From contig DASXTS010000234.1 in the NCBI GenBank assembly GCA_036505275.1, forward strand, positions 1 to 24,882: a stretch of 24,882 nt of DNA. Direction: 5' to 3'. The translations under genes were made by a program, and so were the position numbers. Shown here in pieces: positions 9,028 through 16,217 of the stretch. The notes beneath the pieces were generated by a model, which worked only from the letters and a program-made list of their open reading frames with translations, made no database searches and had not been told where the DNA came from. Source of the DNA: DASXTS01 sp036505275 (GTDB taxonomy: Bacteria; Actinomycetota; Actinomycetes; Mycobacteriales; Pseudonocardiaceae). Every line of letters starts with the position of its first letter. Within the stretch, counting starts at the first letter, position 1.

Positions 9028-9069
9028 CACCGACAACTTCTACTGTCTTGACAAGAAGAGTTGTCGGTG
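9028..9069. promoter_or_regulatory. Inverted repeat operator between LLM and ArsR-type genes
   Basis: Perfect 11-bp arms CACCGACAACT (9028-9038) and AGTTGTCGGTG (9059-9069) are separated by 20 bp. The spacer holds TTGACA at 9048-9053, a plausible -35 element for the rightward operon, and a smaller TGTC/GACA symmetry. An ArsR-type regulator is encoded immediately to the right, so autoregulation is likely. The -10 element is not clear. Confidence 0.6.
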
Positions 9070-9082
9070 AGAGGGTTGCGGC

Positions 9083-9688
9083 ATGTTCGACGTGGCAGTG
9101 ATCGAGGACCCGGCAGTGGCCGCGGTCTCGCTGGACCCGATGCGGGCCCGGTTGCTGGCCGAGCTGACCGAGCCGGCGTCGGCGACCGCGCTGGCCGACC
9201 GGGTCGGGCTGGCCCGGCAGAAGGTGAACTACCACCTCCGCGAGCTGGAGCGGAATGGGCTTGTTGAGCTGGTCGAGGAGCGCCGCAAGGGCAACATGAC
9301 GGAGCGGGTGCTGCGGGCGACCGCGGCGTCGTACGTGATCTCCCCCGCCGCCCTCGCCGCGGTGGCGCCGGATCCGGGGCGCGCCCCCGACCGGCTGTCG
9401 GCGCGGTGGCTGCTCGCCCTGGCCGCGCGGCTGGTGCGGGACGTGGGAGCGCTGGTCACCGGCGCGGCACGGGCGAACAAGCCGGTGGCGACGTTCGCCC
9501 TCGAGGGGGAGGTGCGCTTCGCCTCGGCGGCAGACCGGGCAGCCTTCGCCGACGAACTGGCCCAGGCGGTCACCACGCTGGTCGGCCGATATCACGACGA
9601 GGGCGCCGCCGGGGGGCGCACGCACCGGGTGGTCGTCGCCATCCACCCCGCCGTACCGGCCGGCGCGATCGAGACGAAGGAGCCCTGA
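9083..9688 (+). CDS. ArsR-type winged-helix regulator
   Basis: A 201-residue regulator. The winged helix lies at about 15-75: DPMRARLLAELTEPASATALADRVGL, then the recognition helix ARQKVNYHLRELERNGLVEL, then a wing. No ArsR metal-binding CxC motif is visible, so it is probably not a metal sensor. The C-terminal 120 residues resemble those of helix-turn-helix proteins paired with SRPBCC genes and may bind a small ligand or mediate dimerisation. The ATG is preceded by GAGAGGG. Its stop codon is one base before the ATG of the SRPBCC gene, indicating translational coupling in a three-gene operon. Confidence 0.85.
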   Translation: MFDVAVIEDPAVAAVSLDPMRARLLAELTEPASATALADRVGLARQKVNYHLRELERNGLVELVEERRKGNMTERVLRATAASYVISPAALAAVAPDPGRAPDRLSARWLLALAARLVRDVGALVTGAARANKPVATFALEGEVRFASAADRAAFADELAQAVTTLVGRYHDEGAAGGRTHRVVVAIHPAVPAGAIETKEP

Positions 9689-9689
9689 C

Positions 9690-10436
9690 ATGGGCCGCGA
9701 ATGGGAGCAGCACGACGAGGTCGAGGTCGACGCCACCCCGGAGCAGGTGTGGGAGGCGGTCGCCACCGGGCCGGGATACGACTCCTGGTTCATGGGGCGC
9801 ACCGAGGTCGTGCCGGGCGTGGGCGGCACGGTCCGCACCGACCTGGGCGGCCACGTGATGGAGTCCACGATCACCGCGTGGGAGCCGCTGCGGCGCTTCG
9901 CCTACCGCGGCGACGAGACCCCGGACGGGCGGTTCATCGCCTTCGAGTTCCTCATCGAGGGGCGCGAGCACGGCAGCACGGTGCTGCGGCTGGTGACCAA
10001 CGGCTTCCTCCCCGGCGAGGACTGGGAAGCCGAGTACGACGCGATGGTCAAGGGCGGCGCGATGTACTTCGCCACGCTCGTCGCTTACCTGACCCACTTC
10101 GCCGGCCGCGCCGCGACCCCGATCTCCGCGGCCGGGCCGATGGTGCCCGATGCGCGGCTGATGTTCGACCGGATCCCGGCCGCCCTCGGGCTGACCGCCG
10201 AGCCCGCGGTGGGCGACCTGGTGCGCACCGCACCGGCGGGCCTGCCGCCCATCGACGGCGTCGTGGACTTCGTCAACGCGGACGCGCTCGGCGTACGCAC
10301 GAGCGACGCGCTGTACCGCTTCATCCGGGGCTTCTTCGGCCCGACGGTCGTCGGGCACCACATCTTCGCCGACGGCGTGGACCCCAAGGAAACCGAGCAG
10401 GCATGGCAGGCGTGGCTGGCACGCCAGTCCGACTGA
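9690..10436 (+). CDS. SRPBCC (AHSA1-like) domain protein
   Basis: A 248-residue protein. The N-terminal half is a SRPBCC/AHSA1 fold: VEVDATPEQVWEAVATGPGYDSWF, the TAWEPLRRFAYR strand, then GSTVLRLVTNGF and a long C-terminal helix around EAEYDAMVKGGAMYFATLVAYL. The remaining 100 residues (from about 150) form an extra region that is less familiar. Such proteins bind hydrophobic ligands; pairing with an ArsR-type regulator is a very common arrangement in actinobacteria. AAGGAG lies 7-8 nt before the ATG inside the regulator gene. No membrane segment or signal peptide is seen. The ligand is unknown. Confidence 0.87.
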   Translation: MGREWEQHDEVEVDATPEQVWEAVATGPGYDSWFMGRTEVVPGVGGTVRTDLGGHVMESTITAWEPLRRFAYRGDETPDGRFIAFEFLIEGREHGSTVLRLVTNGFLPGEDWEAEYDAMVKGGAMYFATLVAYLTHFAGRAATPISAAGPMVPDARLMFDRIPAALGLTAEPAVGDLVRTAPAGLPPIDGVVDFVNADALGVRTSDALYRFIRGFFGPTVVGHHIFADGVDPKETEQAWQAWLARQSD

Positions 10437-10455
10437 GACCAAGGGAGACAAGAGG

Positions 10456-10995
10456 ATGAGAAAGATCGTGGCAGGGCTCTTCATCTCGCTCGACGGCGTC
10501 GTGGAGGCCCCCGACCAGTGGCACTTTCAGTACTTCAACGACGAGCTGGGCGGCGCCGTCCAGTCCATGATGGGCAGCAGCGAGGCCATGCTCCTGGGCC
10601 GCCGGACGTACGAGGAGTTCGCGGCGTACTGGCCCACCTCCACCGACGACATCGCGGACCAGATGAACGGCACCCCGAAGTACGTCGTGTCCAACACCCT
10701 GACCTCGGCCGACTGGCAAAACTCGACGCTCGTCAGCGGCGACGTCATCAAGGAGCTGACCCGAGTCAAGGAGCAGCCCGGCGGAAACCTCGGCATCACC
10801 GGCAGCGGCACCCTCGTCCGCTCGCTGCTGCGCGAGGGGCTCCTCGACGAGCTGCATCTGCTGGTCCACCCGATCGTCGTCGGCACCGGCAAGCGCCTCT
10901 TCGACGACGGCCCGCAGGTACCACTGCGCCTGACCAACTCCCAGACCTTCAGCACCGGCGTGCTGCACCTGACGTACGAGCGGGCGGATTCCTGA
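10456..10995 (+). CDS. Dihydrofolate-reductase-like (RibD C-terminal) protein
   Basis: A 179-residue protein of the bacterial RibD C-terminal / dihydrofolate reductase superfamily. Marks are the opening strand KIVAGLFISLDGVVEAP, LLGRRTYEEFAAYWP (nucleotide-binding turn), KYVVSNTL, GITGSGTLVRSLLREGLLDELHLLVHPIVVGTGKRLF and the final strand. NADPH-dependent reduction is the expected chemistry, but the substrate is unknown; it is not the housekeeping folate enzyme. It is 19 nt after the SRPBCC gene, with GGGAG and AGAGG before the ATG, so it ends the ArsR-SRPBCC-DHFR operon. This trio recurs in actinobacteria. Confidence 0.9.
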   Translation: MRKIVAGLFISLDGVVEAPDQWHFQYFNDELGGAVQSMMGSSEAMLLGRRTYEEFAAYWPTSTDDIADQMNGTPKYVVSNTLTSADWQNSTLVSGDVIKELTRVKEQPGGNLGITGSGTLVRSLLREGLLDELHLLVHPIVVGTGKRLFDDGPQVPLRLTNSQTFSTGVLHLTYERADS

Positions 10996-11141
10996 ACGGC
11001 GCCGGGTGAGTTGGCGTTTTCAACGATGTAGGGTCCACCAGCAGTCTGGGACGGACCGTCCGCGAAAGCCGTGCACGGCCGCGGCTGACTCGGTGAGCCT
11101 CTTGACGGCGCGCCAGCCGGCGGCCCGGGGACGGTGCCGAT
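10996..11141. other. Convergent spacer with possible decayed coding sequence
   Basis: A 146-bp gap between convergent genes. A short palindrome GGACGG-A-CCGTCC lies near 11050-11062 and may help terminate transcription. One minus-strand frame (about 11180 down to 11030) reads as a protein-like tail ending CWWTLHR and stop, overlapping the end of the diguanylate cyclase gene in another frame. It might be a decayed gene end; it was not recognised. Confidence 0.3.
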
Positions 11142-12734
11142 TCACCGCGTATTCGATGGGACCGCGGGCGCAGTGGCAGGTTCCGAACGCTGCGCAAGCC
11201 CGTCCGTGGTGCGGTCTTCGGTGGTGACTACGCGGTTGCGGCCTGCCCGTTTTGCGGCGTAAAGGGCCCGATCCGCGCTGATGGTGAGGTCGGCGAGCGT
11301 TCGTACGTGGCCGGGCAGCAAGGCACCACCGACCGACACCGTGACCGTGATGAGCTCGTTCATATCGACAGCGAAGGGTGTGCTGGCGATGCCGTGCCGC
11401 ACACGCTCGGCGGCGGCGGTCAGAGCGGCGGCTGACGCCTGCGGCAGGAGCACCGCGAACTCCTCACCGCCATAGCGGGCGATCACGTCGCCGGAGCGGA
11501 CCAGCGCCGCGAGGCGGTTCGCGACTTCAACCAGCACCTGGTCTCCGCCGTGATGGCCGTGCGTGTCGTTGACGTGTTTGAAGTGGTCGATGTCGACGAG
11601 CAGCAACCCGACCGCGGTGCCGTTGCGATGCGCACGTGCCACCTCGGTTTCCAGGACCTGGGTCAGGAACCGGCGGGTCCGCAGGCCAGTCAACGGATCG
11701 GTGATCGCCATGTGCCGTTGCGCGGCGACGAGGCCGGCCATGCGGGTGATGACGAGCAGGAACAGTGCCATGCAGGCGCCGGTGGCCAGCGGCAGGTACA
11801 TCGGCTCATCGCGCAGGTATTGGGTGAGCAGCGCGGCGGGCGCCAGCAGCGCCGCGACGGCGAGCACCGTCAGCCGCCCAGCGGTGGCCTCCGGCCCGGC
11901 CGCGGGCGAATGCTCGGTGACCTTCGGCATCGACGGGTGCAGGCCCGCGGCGCCGACCAGCGCAGCCGCCATCAGCCATCCGGCGTCGAGAAGGTTGCCG
12001 TTCCGGTAGCCGCCCAGCACCGTTTGGACCCCGTATCCGGTGTCGGAAAGCAGCAGCAGGATCAGGCCGGCGGACAGCAGCCGAAACGAGGCCGCGCGCG
12101 AGCCGGCACCCAGCATGAGCCGAGCGGCGATGGTTAATAGCAGCAGGTCCATGACCGGATAGGCCGACGCGACGACCCGGCTCAGCGGTGTCGTGTCGGC
12201 GGCCAACGCCGACAGACTGATCAAGAACATCCAGGACAGCAGGGCCGCACTGATGGCGACGATGGCAGCGTCGATGATGCTCGGCATGTCCCAACCCGGT
12301 GTCCGCAGCCGCACCATCATCATCAGTCCGGCGGCGAGCATTGGATACGCGGCGAGATACAGCGGGTCCGCCATGCTGACCTCGGCGGTGTTGCCCAAGA
12401 TCCGGTGATTGACGTCGAATACGACCTCACCGGCGGTGGTCAACAGTTGCCCCGCCGCCAGCAACAGCCACGGGCTCCGCCGGAGCGGCCGATTCCGATG
12501 CACGCCGACGAGCAGCGCAACCACCGCCGATCCGCTCACCGAGGCGTATGTGATGAGCTGCAGCTGGTTGCCTGCCGCCCCGACCATCGGCAGCAGGTAG
12601 TACCCGGCCACCACCACCCCGACCCCGACGAGATAGCGCATCCAACCCGGCATCCCAGACAAGGCCACCAGCCGCGACGTCGCGCGAAACGTCGCAGCAC
12701 TGCTGGGCGGTTGCTTAGCCGCAGTCATCACCAT
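11142..12734 (-). CDS. Membrane-bound diguanylate cyclase (GGDEF)
   Basis: A 530-residue protein from the ATG at 12734 (a GTG at 12872 would add 46 unlikely residues; ATG 12728 is also possible). The first 330 residues contain eight or nine hydrophobic helices. The cytoplasmic GGDEF domain follows: ITDPLTGLRTRRF, VDIDHFKHVNDTHGHHGGDQVL, and the active-site GGEEF near 422. An RxxD inhibitory site (RSGD) is five residues before it, so product feedback is likely. The protein should make c-di-GMP from two GTP. The membrane domain shares many blocks with that of the GGDEF-EAL protein at 16218 (AGQL, YLAAYP against YLATYP, RTPGWD against RTPGRD, LLSW, GLHPSM against GLHPTM). It lies downstream of the PLP enzyme operon on the same strand, about 200 bp beyond a hairpin. 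Confidence 0.92.
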   Translation of the reverse strand: MVMTAAKQPPSSAATFRATSRLVALSGMPGWMRYLVGVGVVVAGYYLLPMVGAAGNQLQLITYASVSGSAVVALLVGVHRNRPLRRSPWLLLAAGQLLTTAGEVVFDVNHRILGNTAEVSMADPLYLAAYPMLAAGLMMMVRLRTPGWDMPSIIDAAIVAISAALLSWMFLISLSALAADTTPLSRVVASAYPVMDLLLLTIAARLMLGAGSRAASFRLLSAGLILLLLSDTGYGVQTVLGGYRNGNLLDAGWLMAAALVGAAGLHPSMPKVTEHSPAAGPEATAGRLTVLAVAALLAPAALLTQYLRDEPMYLPLATGACMALFLLVITRMAGLVAAQRHMAITDPLTGLRTRRFLTQVLETEVARAHRNGTAVGLLLVDIDHFKHVNDTHGHHGGDQVLVEVANRLAALVRSGDVIARYGGEEFAVLLPQASAAALTAAAERVRHGIASTPFAVDMNELITVTVSVGGALLPGHVRTLADLTISADRALYAAKRAGRNRVVTTEDRTTDGLAQRSEPATAPAVPSNTR

Positions 12735-12886
12735 CACCCCGACATCCGATAATGCGATGATCACGCACGACCCCCAGGCGGGGGCTCGGCTGATACCCGA
12801 TTGACAACACGAGCGGACGACACCGGCGGTGCACCCACGCGTTTGCCCTGGTGCCATCCGTACCGCTGACACGTCGTGGAGCTTGC

Positions 12887-12907
12887 GGCGTCCGCCGGCC
12901 GGACGCC
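12887..12907 (-). terminator. Hairpin after the SnoaL-like gene
   Basis: Perfect 8-bp arms (GGCGTCCG at 12887-12894 and CGGACGCC at 12900-12907) with a 5-nt loop stand about 30 nt beyond the stop of the minus-strand SnoaL-like gene. There is no T-run. It probably ends, or attenuates, the PLP enzyme operon before the diguanylate cyclase gene. Confidence 0.5.
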
Positions 12908-12937
12908 CGCTCAGCGGTGGGCGCTGCCAGGCTGCCG

Positions 12938-13369
12938 CTAGGCGTTGTGGTCACTGCCGGGCGCTGACTGGGGAGCGGCAGCCGGCTCGGACCCGTGGTA
13001 GTGCACGATCAGCCATGTTGTACCGCGGCGCTGGAGAATGAGGGTCATTCGGTATGGCAGCTCGATTGGTTGCGGCCCGTCGACGAGAAGGGTTGCCTGG
13101 GTGACGAGCCACGCGGTTTGGCCCGCGGTGTTTGTGTGGAGCTGGCCCCAGCGCCAGTGGTAGGTCTCCGGTCGAGCAAAGAGCGATTCCAGCAGGTTGC
13201 GCAATTGCGTCGGTCCGGTCGCGAGTTCATCGGCTTCTGAGCCGATGAACGTGGTCTCGGGGTCGGGTGCGAACAGGTCGAGTACCTGTTGCACGTCACG
13301 CCGTGCGAAACCCTGGTTCAGCCGCTCCAGCAGGTTGAGGATTGCATTCGTCGCTGTGGGCCTGGTCAT
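12938..13369 (-). CDS. SnoaL-like / NTF2-fold protein
   Basis: A 143-residue soluble protein with the NTF2-like pattern. An opening helix pair (AILNLLERLNQGFARRDVQQVLDLF) is followed by FIGSEADELATGPTQL, a helix, then alternating strands with WRWGQLHTNTAGQTAWLVTQATL and WLIVHYHGSEP. Members include polyketide cyclases, isomerases and small ligand binders, often called SgcJ/EcaC or SnoaL-like. Catalytic residues cannot be assigned. Its ATG overlaps the MFS stop codon in an ATGA arrangement, which indicates translational coupling, so it belongs to the same operon as the exporter and the PLP enzyme. Confidence 0.82.
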   Translation of the reverse strand: MTRPTATNAILNLLERLNQGFARRDVQQVLDLFAPDPETTFIGSEADELATGPTQLRNLLESLFARPETYHWRWGQLHTNTAGQTAWLVTQATLLVDGPQPIELPYRMTLILQRRGTTWLIVHYHGSEPAAAPQSAPGSDHNA

Positions 13370-14673
13370 TTCGAGTCACCACCACTATCTGCGACGCCGG
13401 CGGTGACGTGGTCGCGGGGCTCGCCGATGAGCGGCTGACCGCGTTCGATGGCGCGCATGCCGGGCAGGAAGAGGAAGCCCAGCGTCACGGCGGCGCCGAG
13501 CAGGCCAGCGCCGATCAGGGTGGCCCGCGGTCCGACCGCCGCCGCCACGGGGCCGGTGATGGCAAACGACACCGGGAGTAGGCCAATGGAGATGAACCAG
13601 TCCAGGCTTGACACCCGGCCCAGCAGCGCGGCGGGGACCATGCGGTGTTTGGTGGTCGCCCACACCACGGTTCCGGCTGCCTCGAGCGCGTTGAAGGCAA
13701 GGCTTGCCAGCATCAGGTGCCAGTTCCGGGTGGCCAGCCCGTACCCCGCGACCGCCAGGGTGGCAAGCGACCAGGTGAGGTACATGAAGGTGATGTGGCG
13801 GCGCGGTTGTCCCCAGTGGCCGACCAGGAACGCTCCGGCGACGGCGCCCAGGCCACCGACCGAGAACACCAGGCCGAGATCGCTGGCGCTGCCGCCGAGC
13901 TCGTGCTTGACGACAAAGGGCACCAGCACCTCGGTGGGACCGACGAACAGCAGGTAGGCGAACGTGGCGGCCAGGAACGTGCCCCACAGCCAGACGTGCC
14001 GGGACACGAACCCGAACCCTTCGCGGATCGCACGCAGGGCCGACCCCGGCCCGGCGTTGGCGGCATGGCGCAGTCGGGGGGTCATGCGTGTGATCATTGC
14101 CGCCGAGATCAGAAAGCTGGCCGCGTCGAGCAGGAATGCGCCGCCGGTACCCCAGGCGGCGATCAGCCAGCCCCCCAGTGCAGGCCCGGCCAGACGCAGC
14201 GCGACGGGGCGGAGGATCTGGTCCACGGAGTTGGCCTGCGCGAGCATGTCCACGGGGACCAGGTCCGGGACGATGGCGTCGAAGGCGGGTCCGAAGAAGC
14301 CGGCTCCGAACCCGTACAGGGTGGCCAGGAGGAACAGGTGCGACAGTTGCAGGCGGCCGGTCAGCGCCAGTAGGCCCAAGAGCCCGATGACGGCCGCCCG
14401 CACCAGGTCGGCGGCCAACATGACGCGGCGGCGGTCCAGGCGGTCGCTGGCCACCCCGCCAAGGAGCAGGGACACCACCTGCGACAGCGACATGGCAAGC
14501 CCAACCACCGACAGCGCGGTGGGGGCGTCCGACAGCTGGTAGACCTGCCAGGCGATGGCGACCATGAAGACGCCGTCACCCAGCAGCGACACCGTCATGC
14601 CGGCCCACAGCAGCCGGAAGTCGCGGACCCGCAGAGGCTCGAGCACGCCAAAGCGGTGGCGGCGGGCTGACAT
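13366..14673 (-). CDS. MFS exporter
   Basis: A 435-residue major facilitator with about 12 hydrophobic segments. It opens with FRLLWAGMTVSLLGDGVFMVA, the standard start of the EntS / macrolide-efflux-like MFS_3 group, and carries the loop 2-3 signature GGVASDRLDRRRVML near 70-85. This group mostly exports siderophores, antibiotics and other small products by proton antiport. The gene starts 11 nt after the stop codon of the PLP enzyme gene and overlaps the SnoaL-like gene by four bases, so it is best read as the exporter of whatever the PLP enzyme makes. Substrate is not predictable from sequence. The ribosome binding site is weak. Confidence 0.9.
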   Translation of the reverse strand: MSARRHRFGVLEPLRVRDFRLLWAGMTVSLLGDGVFMVAIAWQVYQLSDAPTALSVVGLAMSLSQVVSLLLGGVASDRLDRRRVMLAADLVRAAVIGLLGLLALTGRLQLSHLFLLATLYGFGAGFFGPAFDAIVPDLVPVDMLAQANSVDQILRPVALRLAGPALGGWLIAAWGTGGAFLLDAASFLISAAMITRMTPRLRHAANAGPGSALRAIREGFGFVSRHVWLWGTFLAATFAYLLFVGPTEVLVPFVVKHELGGSASDLGLVFSVGGLGAVAGAFLVGHWGQPRRHITFMYLTWSLATLAVAGYGLATRNWHLMLASLAFNALEAAGTVVWATTKHRMVPAALLGRVSSLDWFISIGLLPVSFAITGPVAAAVGPRATLIGAGLLGAAVTLGFLFLPGMRAIERGQPLIGEPRDHVTAGVADSGGDSK

Positions 14674-14684
14674 TGCCGCAGCCG

Positions 14685-15980
14685 CTACTGGCGGGCCTGG
14701 AGCTGGGACCGCTCGGCCAGTTCGCGCAGTACCTGCAGCAGGTGGGTGATCTCGCCGTCGGTGTTGGCGGCGGTGGTCTGGATCCGGAAGCCGACCTGCG
14801 AGCGCGGCACGAGCGGGTAGGTGGCCAGCGTGACGTAGATCCCACGGTCGAACAGGTAGCGGCCGACCGCGTCGATATCGTCCGGGTTGGCGAGCAGTAC
14901 CTCGATGATCGGGACGCCCGTCCGGTTCGGTGTATCGACGTTGAGCTGTCGCAAGCAGTCCAGCACGCGGGCGGTCTTGCGGTGCAGGTCGGCTCGGATC
15001 GCGTCACCGCGTTGGGCGTTGAGTTTGAAGCCGGCCAGGACCGTGGCCAGGGAGGCGACCGGAGCGGGCCCGGAGTAGAGGTACGGCGGGGCGGCGACCT
15101 TGAGAATGTTCTTCAAGCCGGTCGGGCAGGCGACAAAGGCCAGCATCGACGAATAGGCCTTGGAGAAACCACCGACCAGGATCACGTTCTGGTAGCTCTC
15201 GCCGCAGTGGCGCACCACGCTGTTGCCGCGGCTGCCGTAGTCGCACAACTCCCCGGGGCCGCGCTCGCCGATGATGCCGAAGCCGTGCGCGTCGTCGACG
15301 TACAGCAGTGCATCGTGCTCGCGGGCGACGCGGGCGAACTCCGCCAGCGGGGGGACGTTGCCGGTCATGCTGTTGACGCCGTCCAGGCAGATCAGGCGGG
15401 GGGACCGGTCGCAGATGCCCAGGAGCTGCTCCAGGTGCTCCGGGTCGTCATGACGGAAGCGCGTCAGGGTCGCGCCCTGCGCGGCGGCGCTCACGCAGCC
15501 GTCGTAGATCGTTTTGTGGGCGCGGGCATCGAGGAACACCGCTCCGGTTGCGGCCAGCACGGGGATGACCGACATGTGGATGAGGGTGATGGTGGGCAGC
15601 AGCAGTGTGTCCTCGGCGCCGAGCAGGTCGGCCAGCTCGGCCTCGATCTCCTCGTACAGCCGTGGGCTGCCCAGCAGCCGTGACCAGCTGGGGTGCGTGC
15701 CCCACCTGGCCAGGTACTCGGGGACGGCCTGGATGATCTCGGGTTCCAGGTCGAAGCCGAGGTAGTTGCAGGAGGCGAAGTCGGTCAGCCAGTGCTGGCC
15801 GATCCGGATCTGGCGACCGTCGATCTGGTCGATCACAGCGTCCGACATGGGGTGCGCGGCCTGCAGCCGGGCCAGGTCCCGCCAGGTCTCCAGCCGCTGG
15901 GTGATCGCAGGGCTCGCCGGCGTGCGTGCAGCGGTCGGCGGGCCGCTGTTCTGACCGGGCCGGTCAAGCAGCCGTTTCAT
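14685..15980 (-). CDS. PLP-dependent alpha-oxoamine synthase-like enzyme
   Basis: A 431-residue fold-type I PLP enzyme resembling 8-amino-7-oxononanoate synthase, 2-amino-3-ketobutyrate ligase and CqsA. ATG 15980 has GGGAG 6-7 nt upstream; a GTG at 16010 would add ten residues. Seen are DFASCNYLGFD (near 67), VDDAHGFGIIGERGPG with Asp229 and His232 expected to hold the cofactor, and GGFSKAYSS with the Schiff-base Lys near 274. The family condenses an amino acid with an acyl-CoA, losing CO2. In place of the usual glycine-rich GSGGSR-type segment the protein has GTHPSWSRLLGSP (94-106), so its acyl donor pocket may differ. It heads the operon with the MFS exporter and SnoaL-like genes. No biotin genes are nearby, so it is unlikely to be BioF. 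Confidence 0.87.
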   Translation of the reverse strand: MKRLLDRPGQNSGPPTAARTPASPAITQRLETWRDLARLQAAHPMSDAVIDQIDGRQIRIGQHWLTDFASCNYLGFDLEPEIIQAVPEYLARWGTHPSWSRLLGSPRLYEEIEAELADLLGAEDTLLLPTITLIHMSVIPVLAATGAVFLDARAHKTIYDGCVSAAAQGATLTRFRHDDPEHLEQLLGICDRSPRLICLDGVNSMTGNVPPLAEFARVAREHDALLYVDDAHGFGIIGERGPGELCDYGSRGNSVVRHCGESYQNVILVGGFSKAYSSMLAFVACPTGLKNILKVAAPPYLYSGPAPVASLATVLAGFKLNAQRGDAIRADLHRKTARVLDCLRQLNVDTPNRTGVPIIEVLLANPDDIDAVGRYLFDRGIYVTLATYPLVPRSQVGFRIQTTAANTDGEITHLLQVLRELAERSQLQARQ

Positions 15981-16217
15981 CGCGGTCTCCCAACGCCGGG
16001 CCGCGCCCACCGCACACGCCCATTACTACGTCATCGGGCTGAGCGGTCCACGACTTGAGGGAGCCCCCACGTCCGGGTGACCCGAAATACCGGGTGAAGT
16101 GGCCGACTTTTCCTTCAGTGCCGACAACAGCCGACCGACTACCAGCAGAGGACAGTCAGGCGTCAGACGTGAACAGTGGGTGCTGGGTGCACCCGAGCCA
16201 GCAGAGGAAGCCCACGC
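15981..16217. promoter_or_regulatory. Divergent control region of the PLP enzyme operon and the GGDEF-EAL gene
   Basis: A 237-bp spacer between divergent genes. It contains a direct repeat CCGGGTGA at 16073-16080 and 16090-16097, spaced 17 bp, and a small GGGT/ACCC symmetry in the first copy. The rightward gene has GAGGAAG at 16204-16210 before its ATG. No clear sigma-70-type promoter was identified, but both genes must start transcription here. Confidence 0.4.

Noticed and set aside
12735..12872. Longer start of the diguanylate cyclase (GTG 12872)
   Set aside because: The extra 46 residues look non-coding, and the ATG cluster at 12726-12734 has a GGGGTG in front.
15981..16217. Possible c-di-GMP riboswitch in the divergent spacer
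   Set aside because: No GEMM-like conserved core was found; only short direct repeats.
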